Below, piece after piece: positions 1 through 6,610 of a DNA stretch of 12,181 bases (its first letter is position 1; each line of letters starts with the position of its first letter). The notes beneath the pieces are model-generated. The model searched no databases. It saw only the letters and a program-made list of their open reading frames with translations, and was not told where the DNA came from. The translations under genes and the position numbers were made by a program. The DNA lies in contig CAKRKL010000062.1 of assembly GCA_934358405.1 (NCBI GenBank), positions 1 through 12,181 of the forward strand, written 5' to 3'. Source of the stretch: an uncultured Blautia sp. (GTDB lineage Bacteria > Bacillota > Clostridia > Lachnospirales > Lachnospiraceae).

Positions 1-80
1 TGACTATATGGCTCACTGGTGATTACCATAATCGGACTTACACCGATTGGTGTGCCCCAGCTTTGCTGGGCACGCTCTTA
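1..80 (-). other. compact hairpin cluster at the left edge, possible structured RNA or mobile-element end
   Basis: Read on the minus strand, three small hairpins follow one another. The first is a 9-10 bp GC-rich stem (52-61 with 65-73, loop of three, one bulged C). The second has stem 30-35/43-48 around the loop TGTAAGT. The third is a weak ATGG...CCAT stem with an inner CAC/GTG. The segment is richer in G+C than its surroundings and lies beyond the terminator of the last minus-strand gene. The string GGTGTAAGTCCG and the tight stacking recall domain I of bacterial group II introns, but this is recollection of style only. An insertion-sequence end or another structured RNA is equally possible. 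The element runs off the window, so no boundary can be given. Confidence 0.25.
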
Positions 81-84
81 TCAC

Positions 85-140
85 AAAAAAAGCAGCAGAT
101 TCACTTCGTAGTCAGGTAAAGAAATGAATCTGCTGTTTTT
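85..140 (-). terminator. bidirectional rho-independent terminator
   Basis: An 11-bp perfect stem (93-103 with 125-135, arm CAGCAGATTCA) encloses a 21-nt loop. A run of T follows on the plus strand (136-140) and a run of A precedes it (85-91), which becomes a U-tract for minus-strand transcription. It lies 30-85 bp past the stop at 170, so it most likely ends the three-gene unit that starts near 2780. The symmetrical tails mean it could also stop convergent transcription from the left. Confidence 0.75.
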
Positions 141-169
141 GTTATTTCACTTTAAATTCAGGAAAATTC

Positions 170-1072
170 TTATCCTCTGCCCAGAATATTCCATTGATCA
201 TTCAGAACATCGTAATAATAAACCAGATTATCATGTACAGCATAATAGTGCTCACTTACAAAATGCTCCTCATGATCTGTACCAAGAACAAATACCATAC
301 ATTCTCTTCCGTCTATTACTTCTTTGCTTTCGGTATACCACAAGGACATGCCAAGCCCTAAGTAGTAACTGACTTCATCTGTCCCGCAAAGCAAATCATA
401 AGCAATCTGCACGTCTGTACGATTATCCTCAGTCTGATTATCTTCATATTCTTCATATTCCTCAAAGTCCGCATCACTCTCGTAGTTTTCGTATTCCCCA
501 TATTCCTCATCATAATAGTAGATAGAAAAATCATAACAATGATTTTCTTCTGCAAGATGTCCATCTCTCAGGGAAATTGCGGGGCGATATCTAACACTCA
601 TATTTCCTTCAGTTGCGGAAACCATTACGTTGGAATAAATTTCACTTATATTGCAGCGGAGGATAATAATCTCATCTGGTGCACCTTTATAATAAGGCGT
701 TTCCAGATTATCACGGTATTCAGCATCTTCTGTCATTTCAGATGGATAGATATTAATAGACCAGCCGGAACCGGGAACAATGGCGTAAACCTCATATCCA
801 CCAGCATCTACAACCGTTCCGTTTTGAAGAAACGGATAAGCCTCCAGATAATCAGCCTGTTTTGTGTAGTCCAGAATATCCTGGACAGGTACACCTTCAC
901 CAATATACCCAAGAAACGCTATTCCTGTCTGATAAACTTCTTCCTTAAGATCATTTTGAAAAGCAGCCAAACAGGTAGCTTCTTCCTGCTGCCCTGATCC
1001 CATACATTCCACTGGCACAATCAATGCCAGCAACAAGGCACTGATACCTGTTATGATTGAATATTTCTTCAT
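170..1072 (-). CDS. exported acidic, tyrosine-rich protein of unknown function
   Basis: A 300-residue protein that I do not recognise. The start is set at 1072 because AAGGAGGA lies 9 bases upstream; a start at 1102 would add ten residues and has no such site. Residues 1-23 form a signal peptide (KK, then a hydrophobic stretch IITGISALLLALIVPV). Cys23 follows Pro-Val-Glu, which is not a convincing lipobox, so lipoprotein status is doubtful. Residues 185-220 form a tract very rich in Glu, Asp and Tyr with almost no hydrophobics. The flanking parts (60-180 and 225-300) look folded, with alternating hydrophobic and aromatic residues suggesting beta structure, and six Cys in total. It is the last gene of the unit with the lipocalin-like gene (72-bp gap) and the DUF4428 gene. 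A surface or envelope role is inferred from the signal peptide and neighbours only. Confidence 0.75.
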   Translation of the reverse strand: MKKYSIITGISALLLALIVPVECMGSGQQEEATCLAAFQNDLKEEVYQTGIAFLGYIGEGVPVQDILDYTKQADYLEAYPFLQNGTVVDAGGYEVYAIVPGSGWSINIYPSEMTEDAEYRDNLETPYYKGAPDEIIILRCNISEIYSNVMVSATEGNMSVRYRPAISLRDGHLAEENHCYDFSIYYYDEEYGEYENYESDADFEEYEEYEDNQTEDNRTDVQIAYDLLCGTDEVSYYLGLGMSLWYTESKEVIDGRECMVFVLGTDHEEHFVSEHYYAVHDNLVYYYDVLNDQWNILGRG

Positions 1073-1110
1073 AATGTCAGTCCTCCTTGTCAACGAAATC
1101 ACTTTCTAAT

Positions 1111-1130
1111 GGTGCTGTCACAACAGCATC
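1111..1130 (-). other. intercistronic hairpin
   Basis: An 8-bp stem with one G-U pair (1111-1118 with 1123-1130, arm core TGCTGT) and a CACA-type loop sits between the stop at 1145 and the start at 1072. On the minus strand no U-tract follows it, so it does not look like a full terminator. It could stabilise the upstream mRNA or reduce read-through into the last gene. Confidence 0.35.
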
Positions 1131-1144
1131 TAAAGCTGGATTTT

Positions 1145-2044
1145 TTATTCCACAACTAATTTTTCAAAGTATATCTTTATTGTAAAATCAATATCTCCAA
1201 AATCATATTCGTCATCGCCATCTAAAGCTTCTTCCGCATCTGTTGCATCAGCTGTATCTGCTGTATCTGTTGCATCCACTGTGTCAGCAGCTTCATCGTC
1301 CATGCTATCCTCAGTTGTGAAGCACAGGTTTCCATCCTCCAATAAATAGAACTTCATAACATCTGTACTAACTAATGTATAGCTTTCGGAATCTTCTTCC
1401 TTCTCTGTTGTTGATTTTAATATCAGCGCATTTCCTTCAAGATCTCCCTCGAGGTCAACCTTCGTTTCTACAGCGCTTTCGATCATTACAAGAGAGGCTT
1501 TGCCGTCTGAAATAGAAATTGTCATCTCTACATCTGAAAGTCCGGCCGCTGTAGGCATCTGCATTCCAAAAGCATCCATAAGAGTACTCTTCCACTCACC
1601 ATTAAAGTCTTCAAGCTTTGGTTCTTCTACTACATTTCCCGGTACATAAGGTTCATATTCTTCTTTTTCCTGGTTCATAATAAAATACATTCCACCGGCA
1701 TCCATGGATATGGTTCCATCTGAATATTCACCTTCCACGGTTTCATCATTTTTGGTTATTAACACCTTATCGCCATCAATTTTCCATTCCATCTCCTCAA
1801 CTTCCGGATCAGAATATTCCATTGCATTGGTCATTTCACCCTTACCATCTTCTGTGAAATTAAATGTTATTTCCATTCCCATCATTTCCGGATGGAATGT
1901 ATTTTCACCATCCATGGAAAGACCATTTACATACCAGGTTCCTACTACATCCTTAGCATCCAGAGCATAAACATTTACACTTACAAGACCTGCCAGCATA
2001 ACTCCCAAAGTACCTGCTGCCCATAATTTCATTTTTTTACACAT
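1145..2044 (-). CDS. secreted protein with two lipocalin-like repeats and an acidic tail
   Basis: A 299-residue protein starting with ATG, with AAAGGAGA about 8 bases upstream. Residues 1-27 are a signal peptide, with cleavage predicted after VYA. The rest contains two similar blocks, 30-125 and 144-245. Each opens with a (V/N)G-(T/E)-W motif (VVGTWYVNG; FNGEWKS) and continues as short beta-like strands with D-G turns, the pattern of lipocalin-like domains found in exported Clostridia proteins. The blocks have probably diverged from a tandem duplication. Residues 248-285 are an acidic Asp/Ala/Thr tail with a repeated DAT/DTA unit. The final hydrophobic segment (286-299, IDFTIKIYFEKLVVE) is too short and charged for a membrane anchor. 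It lies 62 bp downstream of the DUF4428 gene in the same orientation. The ligand, if any, is unknown. Confidence 0.78.
   Translation of the reverse strand: MCKKMKLWAAGTLGVMLAGLVSVNVYALDAKDVVGTWYVNGLSMDGENTFHPEMMGMEITFNFTEDGKGEMTNAMEYSDPEVEEMEWKIDGDKVLITKNDETVEGEYSDGTISMDAGGMYFIMNQEKEEYEPYVPGNVVEEPKLEDFNGEWKSTLMDAFGMQMPTAAGLSDVEMTISISDGKASLVMIESAVETKVDLEGDLEGNALILKSTTEKEEDSESYTLVSTDVMKFYLLEDGNLCFTTEDSMDDEAADTVDATDTADTADATDAEEALDGDDEYDFGDIDFTIKIYFEKLVVE
1235..1276 (-). repeat. in-frame 9-bp imperfect tandem repeat in the acidic tail
   Basis: About four and a half degenerate copies of a GATRCAGCA/ACA-type 9-mer, read on the minus strand, encode the stretch VDATDTADTADATDA (residues about 256-270). 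The array is short and partly decayed. It is a candidate for copy-number variation between strains. Confidence 0.6.
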
Positions 2045-2106
2045 AATCCATTCTCCTTTCTGCTTATCGTGAAATCACAATACGGTTTCCCTTATTTCGT
2101 ATAATC

Positions 2107-2745
2107 TTAATTGTCTGCAAAATTCCCAGATGCATTTTTTTGCTGCATACCTGTTGACGTTTGTGTAGTCAGTGCCGCTGCAATTTCATAACCTGTATGT
2201 TCCAGTTCCATCATTTCCGCTTTATTTCCCTGCTCAATTGCAAAGTTATGTAAGCGAAAATCCATAGCATCAAACCATTGTGCTTTTACCTGGATTTTCA
2301 TACTGTAAGTATACTCATACTTATAAACCGGCGGCTGATAACTGACAGTTTCACCGTCCTTAGTATATGTTTCTTCTATCTGGTTCTTTTGAATGTCAAG
2401 CCCACATTGTACAATTGCTGATAAGGGCAAAATATCCGGATTTTCTCTGATATCCAGATTATGCGCAATCGTAAAATTGCCCTGCGCATCATCAATATAG
2501 ACATTGTAGGTTTTTGTTGCAATCTGTCGTGTAATATGAAAGCTTTGTACCTTTTTTTCGTTCTGTTTACGATATTCCAACTGACATTTAATATCTTCTA
2601 CCGTACTGTGTCTACGCTCCTCAAACCATCGAGAAAGCTTCTGCGCACACTCTTTGCATAGATTGCCGTCTTCTAGCTTGCGATTTCCTAGCAAGCCGAT
2701 TTTTTCTCCGCAAATATCGCAATATTTCCTGTCAAAAAAACCCAT
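2107..2745 (-). CDS. DUF4428 zinc-ribbon protein
   Basis: A 212-residue cytoplasmic protein with no signal peptide or membrane segment. The N-terminus carries a treble-clef/zinc-ribbon pair, C9-x2-C12 and C30-x2-C33, with the spacing and the GL-LGNRKLEDG loop typical of DUF4428 proteins of Clostridia. A segment TVEDIKCQLEYRKQN (about 48-64) matches the helical linker often found after this domain. The remainder, about 70-190, is beta-rich and carries no motif I can name. Function is unknown; zinc binding is inferred from the four cysteines. The ribosome binding site is an unusual GAGGGGG seven bases before ATG. This is the first gene after the promoter at 2786-2814 and lies just downstream of the response regulator gene, making it the nearest candidate target of that regulator. 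Confidence 0.8.
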   Translation of the reverse strand: MGFFDRKYCDICGEKIGLLGNRKLEDGNLCKECAQKLSRWFEERRHSTVEDIKCQLEYRKQNEKKVQSFHITRQIATKTYNVYIDDAQGNFTIAHNLDIRENPDILPLSAIVQCGLDIQKNQIEETYTKDGETVSYQPPVYKYEYTYSMKIQVKAQWFDAMDFRLHNFAIEQGNKAEMMELEHTGYEIAAALTTQTSTGMQQKNASGNFADN

Positions 2746-2785
2746 TTTACGGCCCCCTCTGTAAATCAGTGTTTTCTATATTCAC

Positions 2786-2814
2786 ATTATACAGAAAGAA
2801 AAGCAATTGTTCAC
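2786..2814 (-). promoter_or_regulatory. candidate promoter of the DUF4428 / lipocalin-like / exported protein unit
   Basis: A perfect TATAAT (minus strand, 2786-2791) is preceded 16-18 bp upstream only by weak -35 candidates (TGAACA or GTGAAC). The -35 position falls inside one arm of the inverted repeat at 2805-2842. A strong -10 with a poor -35 covered by a dyad is what an activator-dependent promoter looks like, but that is inference. Confidence 0.55.
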
Positions 2815-2842
2815 TATCACTTTTGATAGTAACCGAACAATT
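2805..2842 (-). terminator. hairpin after the response regulator gene: terminator and/or operator
   Basis: An 18-bp dyad (ACTATCA-CTTT-TGATAGT, 2813-2830) is extended by an outer 8-bp arm pair (2805-2812 with 2835-2842) separated by a 4-nt bulge. On the minus strand the stem is followed by GCTTTTCTTTC. It starts 20 bases after the regulator stop codon. Position and the T-rich tail favour a rho-independent terminator for the signalling operon. The same dyad overlaps the -35 of the next promoter, so it could also bind the regulator. Both readings can be true. Confidence 0.55.
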
Positions 2843-2862
2843 ATCTGAATTTTTATGTGTCT

Positions 2863-3489
2863 TTATTTTAACGTAGTAACAATTAGTTTGCTTTCCAGCG
2901 CAGCTGCAATGAGATCTTCTTTACAGCTATATCCAGCTTTTGCAATCATTTCCTGAAAATTCCATCTAACTCCAGCCATTGAACAATTCATTTTCCTTGC
3001 AATTTCAGAATAAGAATAGCCGCAAATATACATCCGCAGCATCTCCAGTTGTCTCGGACTGATTTCACTGCTTGTTATCCAATTCAGCTCTACATTTGGT
3101 GCAGCATCTGGGAAAACATGCTCTCCGCTTACTGTACGCCTGATTACATCTCGGATTTCTTCTTCTCCATGATCTTTATACCATAGGCTGTCTGCGCATC
3201 CACCTTTTGCCCGTTCCAGTACTTTCGGATCAACAAGAGAAGTCACAATCAGAATTTTCGTATAGGGGCAGGTTTCCTTAATTGCTTTTCCTGCTTTTAG
3301 CCCATCATGATTGTGATACGTCTGAACATCCATTAGCACCAGATCAATTGCCGAATTCTGACATATTTTAACAGCTGTATCTGCATCTGCAACGGTCTGA
3401 ACATGACGGAATTCTGTATCCTGTAAAAGTATATACTCAAAATATTTTTGCATGATTTTCTGATCTTCTACAACCAGTACACGAATCAT
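2863..3489 (-). CDS. NarL/LuxR-type response regulator
   Basis: A 208-residue DNA-binding response regulator. The start at 3489 (MIRVLVVEDQ) is preferred because AGGAAG lies seven bases upstream; starts at 3495 or 3531 would add residues before the receiver fold. Receiver domain 1-120: acidic pair E9-D10, phospho-acceptor D54 (VLMDVQ), conserved T83 (IVTS) and K105 (WYK). Linker about 121-141. C-terminal helix-turn-helix 142-200 opens with ISPRQLEMLRMYICGYSYSEIA, the LuxR/NarL pattern, but the recognition helix region (SMAGVRWNFQEMIAKAG) departs from the usual S-x-x-T-V-x-x-H-x-x-x-I-x-x-K-L, so its DNA target is probably unusual. It lies 42 bp after the sensor kinase gene in the same operon and is its obvious partner. 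It likely acts on the promoter at 2786-2814, its own operon, or both. Confidence 0.9.
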   Translation of the reverse strand: MIRVLVVEDQKIMQKYFEYILLQDTEFRHVQTVADADTAVKICQNSAIDLVLMDVQTYHNHDGLKAGKAIKETCPYTKILIVTSLVDPKVLERAKGGCADSLWYKDHGEEEIRDVIRRTVSGEHVFPDAAPNVELNWITSSEISPRQLEMLRMYICGYSYSEIARKMNCSMAGVRWNFQEMIAKAGYSCKEDLIAAALESKLIVTTLK

Positions 3490-3531
3490 AAACATTCTTC
3501 CTTTCTGTGTATCTGCTGATGCACATAACAT

Positions 3532-4812
3532 TTACTTAACCTTTGGCAGCTTCAGAAGCAGGCAAAATACAGGTTCAAATACAGTAATCATACTGCAGTT
3601 TTCTATTTCCAGCGCTCTTCTTAGTGCCGACAGCCCACCGCCTTCTTTTGCATTTTTATCTGGAATATCTCCATTGTTTGTTATCCGAACAGTATATTCA
3701 CCTGAATCATCCTCAATTATCACATTAACTTCACTTCCCCGCGCATGCCGGGCGCAGTTAGTAACACATTCACGCACCGCACGATCAATTAGTATTCTGT
3801 AATTCGAATTCTCCGGAACTTTTCCCTTCATGTGAATAATTATCCCCATTTCTCTGGCTTGCTTTTCCGTATTCTGATATAACTCCTCCATATTTTCAAC
3901 TATCATATTTGTGAGAATATAAACCTGCTCCTTTAACACATCCAGCTGTTTATTCATGCAGCTTGTATTTTCTTTGTTCTCCAGAATTCTCCTTATCATA
4001 AAAAGACTGCGCCCAAAATTATCATGTACCTGCATCTTCATTGCCAGTGTTTCCTGCTCCCGTATTTTATCATCGATTTTCTCGTACATCTCTTCCAGTT
4101 TCCGGTTGAACATTTTCAGACTTTCATTATTAGCTTTAATTTCTTCACTATTATAATATATTTCTGAAACGTCAATGGCTACAGCCTGCTTATAATTCTC
4201 TAATTCCTTTCCCTGAAGAGAATACTCCTGAAACATCCAGACTTTTCCATTTGGGAAATAAAAAACACTATTATCCAGGCTTATGGCAACAATTCCCGGT
4301 CTGCTATTTTCTGAATGTATTGCCTGATGCAGTATTTCATAATCCTGTAATTGCATTCCTGTCATCATCTGGCTCACTTCCCGCATTTTGGAATTGCAAA
4401 AAATAATCCGCCCGAATGTATCTGCAAAGCATACACCACATGGGACATTATCCACGGCCTCGTAAACCGACCAGGATGACAGCATAGCATTCTCTTGTTT
4501 GCGCTCTTTGAGAATTCTCCAAATCAGATACAATCCCACCCCGATAACCCCACACAAAACCAATACAGCAGGAAGTTTTGGAAATATCGGAGAATGATCC
4601 GGCTTTCCCATACTGTATTGGTGATCATTTAGCAGCATAGTCATTACCAGAAATGAAAATACAAAAAGCGTAATTGCTGCAACAATTCTTTTTAAACATG
4701 CAGATTGTGTCACTCTTAAAAGTATAAGAACGGATTCCAATACCAAACAGATTTCCAGAGCAACCATTATAATATTCTGCATACGGATGCTGCACTCTAC
4801 GAAATTCGCCAT
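3532..4812 (-). CDS. membrane sensor histidine kinase (PAS, HisKA_3-type)
   Basis: A 426-residue kinase counted from ATG 4812; a GTG at 4824 would add four residues, and neither start has a strong ribosome binding site. Three hydrophobic segments (about 13-33, 42-61 and 81-100) are followed by a PAS-like region (about 113-216, with NVPCGVCFAD and GRIIFCNSKM). A coiled coil (about 222-258) leads to the dimerisation/phospho-acceptor helix MQVHDNFGRSLF, with H263 as the likely acceptor; the H-D-x-x-G-x-x-L pattern belongs to HisKA_3. The ATP domain shows an N-box (RECVTNCARHA, N352), a G1-like ITNNGD (377-382) and a G2 EGGGLSALRRAL (390-401). The start overlaps the upstream receptor gene by 16 bp, indicating translational coupling. 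It should phosphorylate the regulator encoded 42 bp downstream. The external signal is unknown. Confidence 0.9.
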   Translation of the reverse strand: MANFVECSIRMQNIIMVALEICLVLESVLILLRVTQSACLKRIVAAITLFVFSFLVMTMLLNDHQYSMGKPDHSPIFPKLPAVLVLCGVIGVGLYLIWRILKERKQENAMLSSWSVYEAVDNVPCGVCFADTFGRIIFCNSKMREVSQMMTGMQLQDYEILHQAIHSENSRPGIVAISLDNSVFYFPNGKVWMFQEYSLQGKELENYKQAVAIDVSEIYYNSEEIKANNESLKMFNRKLEEMYEKIDDKIREQETLAMKMQVHDNFGRSLFMIRRILENKENTSCMNKQLDVLKEQVYILTNMIVENMEELYQNTEKQAREMGIIIHMKGKVPENSNYRILIDRAVRECVTNCARHARGSEVNVIIEDDSGEYTVRITNNGDIPDKNAKEGGGLSALRRALEIENCSMITVFEPVFCLLLKLPKVK

Positions 4813-6446
4813 CGAATCAGCCACTCTTTCTCATCTTCCCTCTGCACTTCCGTTCCCGGACGCCCAGATAACAATCGATCAAGATCATATCCGGAAACTA
4901 TATGTACAGAAATCATTAAACTCTCTTCTAACATAACTACACGAAAAAATATCATATCCATCTTATTAAATAGTTGTTCCGTCAGCCACTCAAAATAATC
5001 ATAGCATTTTAATACATCTACATCATGCAAAACAAGCGGTGACACATTAACATAATATAATGCACGGATATGACAAAGCATTAAAGCGGAGCAGGATTCT
5101 GCCAGCCCTTGTATCAAGTCATCTGCACCTAGCAGCTCCTGGTTTTCGTTGTGAATGGTCAATAGGAAATTTTTTCGCCGCTTTAAATAAGTTCCGACTA
5201 CAACAATTTGTCCCAAAAGACGTTCATAAACATCTTTAGATTCTGTTTTCTCCAATTCCCGCATAAAGCAGGAAATCAACTCCAGCTGTCCGGCAGTCTG
5301 ACTCTGTATCAAATTCAGCAATCTATTCTGTTCTTCTATTTTTCGGCGTTTTGCTTCCTGCTGATAGGTTTTTTGCAAAAGTAGATTTTTCTCCTTTAAT
5401 TCCTCCTGCTGTTCCTTAATATCTTCATATTGATCCACAAGCAGTGAAATATCCTCGGTCCAGAATAAATGCCCGCCTCGGATATACATATGACTGATTC
5501 GGATTCCATCTTCCATCACAAATGGTGCTGTCAAAACACCCTGATGTATTTCCGTTGATATATCAGGAAATTTTCCTGATTGATAATGCTGGTCAAAGGC
5601 ACAATCTGTGATTTCTGCATTCAAACCTCCAGCAGCCTGGAATAATTCAAGGTATCTGCTATTTATTTGAATCAATCCACAGGCAATACACCCCTGGTAA
5701 ATAGCCGCCATCAACAGACAACAGATTGCGGACATATCTCCGGCAATTCTGTGAATCAGCGGTACCCGCAGAATATTACAGACATTCCAGATAAGTAACA
5801 AAATGCCTGGAATAACCGGAAACCAGAAACGCTTCTTTCCTGGAATCCTGCTCTTACAGATCAATGCAATTTCCATCATGATCAGACAGAACATAACCCA
5901 AATCTGGATGCAAATAAAAATAATCCCATAATTATAAATTTCATTGGAAAATAAAAAACCTTCCGGGAAATAAAAGACTTTTTGATGCAAATCATTGGTC
6001 AGCACTGCTGCAATTAGCAATATTGCCAATATCATCAAAATAGTTGTCTTTTTTTTGCTCTTATCTTCATCTGTACTATCCATCAAAATTGCTGTCTTTA
6101 ATCCAAGAGTCGGTATTAAAATCATTGGTATATAATAAAGATACCAGCAAATACGTTCTTCCAACGGATCAAAAAAAACAAGGAATTTAATTGTCCGTAT
6201 CAGGAACCATAAAACCATCAATGCACCAATCTGAGTCAGGCATCGGCGCATTTTCATATCTACCACATGCTTTTCCAGATAAATGACCCATGCGCTATAT
6301 AAGCCAATGTAAATACTGCTGCGGCACTGATTCGCAAAATGACGCAGATAAGTATTGTTTACTGATATATGCCGGCATGCAAAAGCCACTATAACAAGAC
6401 ATCCAATTATCATATAGGACAACTGTTTTTTCTTTTTATAAGACAT
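4797..6446 (-). CDS. 7TM receptor with histidine-kinase-like but degenerate C-terminus
   Basis: A 549-residue membrane protein. About eight hydrophobic segments (11-27, 44-58, 72-92, 101-123, 134-150, 173-197, 206-226, 236-260) and the loop LTNDLHQKVFYFP (149-161) match the histidine kinase N-terminal 7TM domain. A PAS-like region (about 265-333) is followed by a coiled coil (335-385). The helix pair EEQNRLLNLIQSQTAGQLEL (371-390) and VVVGTYLKRRKN (415-426) sits where a DHp domain would be, but the acceptor position carries Gln, not His. Residues 440-549 show no N, G1 or G2 box. It probably senses and transmits rather than autophosphorylating, perhaps by pairing with the kinase encoded downstream, whose gene it overlaps. 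Start: ATG with AAAGGG upstream; the promoter lies at 6471-6499. First gene of the signalling operon. Confidence 0.82.
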   Translation of the reverse strand: MSYKKKKQLSYMIIGCLVIVAFACRHISVNNTYLRHFANQCRSSIYIGLYSAWVIYLEKHVVDMKMRRCLTQIGALMVLWFLIRTIKFLVFFDPLEERICWYLYYIPMILIPTLGLKTAILMDSTDEDKSKKKTTILMILAILLIAAVLTNDLHQKVFYFPEGFLFSNEIYNYGIIFICIQIWVMFCLIMMEIALICKSRIPGKKRFWFPVIPGILLLIWNVCNILRVPLIHRIAGDMSAICCLLMAAIYQGCIACGLIQINSRYLELFQAAGGLNAEITDCAFDQHYQSGKFPDISTEIHQGVLTAPFVMEDGIRISHMYIRGGHLFWTEDISLLVDQYEDIKEQQEELKEKNLLLQKTYQQEAKRRKIEEQNRLLNLIQSQTAGQLELISCFMRELEKTESKDVYERLLGQIVVVGTYLKRRKNFLLTIHNENQELLGADDLIQGLAESCSALMLCHIRALYYVNVSPLVLHDVDVLKCYDYFEWLTEQLFNKMDMIFFRVVMLEESLMISVHIVSGYDLDRLLSGRPGTEVQREDEKEWLIRWRIS

Positions 6447-6470
6447 CGCTCATCCCTTTCTTTAAATTTG

Positions 6471-6499
6471 TTTATATCATATTCCTTTAACAAGTTCAA
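6471..6499 (-). promoter_or_regulatory. sigma-A-type promoter of the signalling operon
   Basis: On the minus strand, TTGAAC (6494-6499) and TATAAA (6471-6476) are separated by exactly 17 bp. The predicted transcript starts about 18-20 bases before the ATG at 6446, so the leader is only long enough for the ribosome binding site. It lies downstream of the terminator at 6538-6587, making the three signalling genes an independent unit. Confidence 0.7.
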
Positions 6500-6537
6500 C
6501 CTGGTGTGCTGATAAGTTGATTTCCAGAGCGTATTTA

Positions 6538-6587
6538 AAAAAGGCTTTCTGCAAAGATGTATATCACATTTTACAGAAAGCCTTTTT
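6538..6587 (-). terminator. bidirectional rho-independent terminator after the DUF3881 gene
   Basis: A perfect 14-bp stem (6538-6551 with 6574-6587; core AGGCTTTCTG) has a 22-nt loop. A-rich and T-rich outer arms supply U-tracts in both directions. It begins 23 bases past the stop codon at 6611 and separates that gene from the promoter at 6471-6499. Confidence 0.85.
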
Positions 6588-6610
6588 ACACACTTTATTT
6601 TTTACACGCT

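Noticed and set aside
3..119. Plus-strand open frame entering from the left edge and ending at 117-119, as a possible C-terminus of a gene.
   Set aside because: It runs through the hairpin cluster and into the terminator stem, and its translation resembles no family I know; non-coding structure explains the sequence better.
539..997. 152-codon plus-strand ORF opposite the exported protein gene.
   Set aside because: Shadow of the minus-strand gene, which has a signal peptide and a strong ribosome binding site.
1235..1276. Short tandem repeat as a CRISPR array.
   Set aside because: Units are 9 bp, contiguous and in frame within a coding sequence, with no spacers.
4443..4452. TTATCCACG, one mismatch from a DnaA box.
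   Set aside because: Single isolated match inside the kinase coding sequence with no neighbouring boxes or AT-rich unwinding region.
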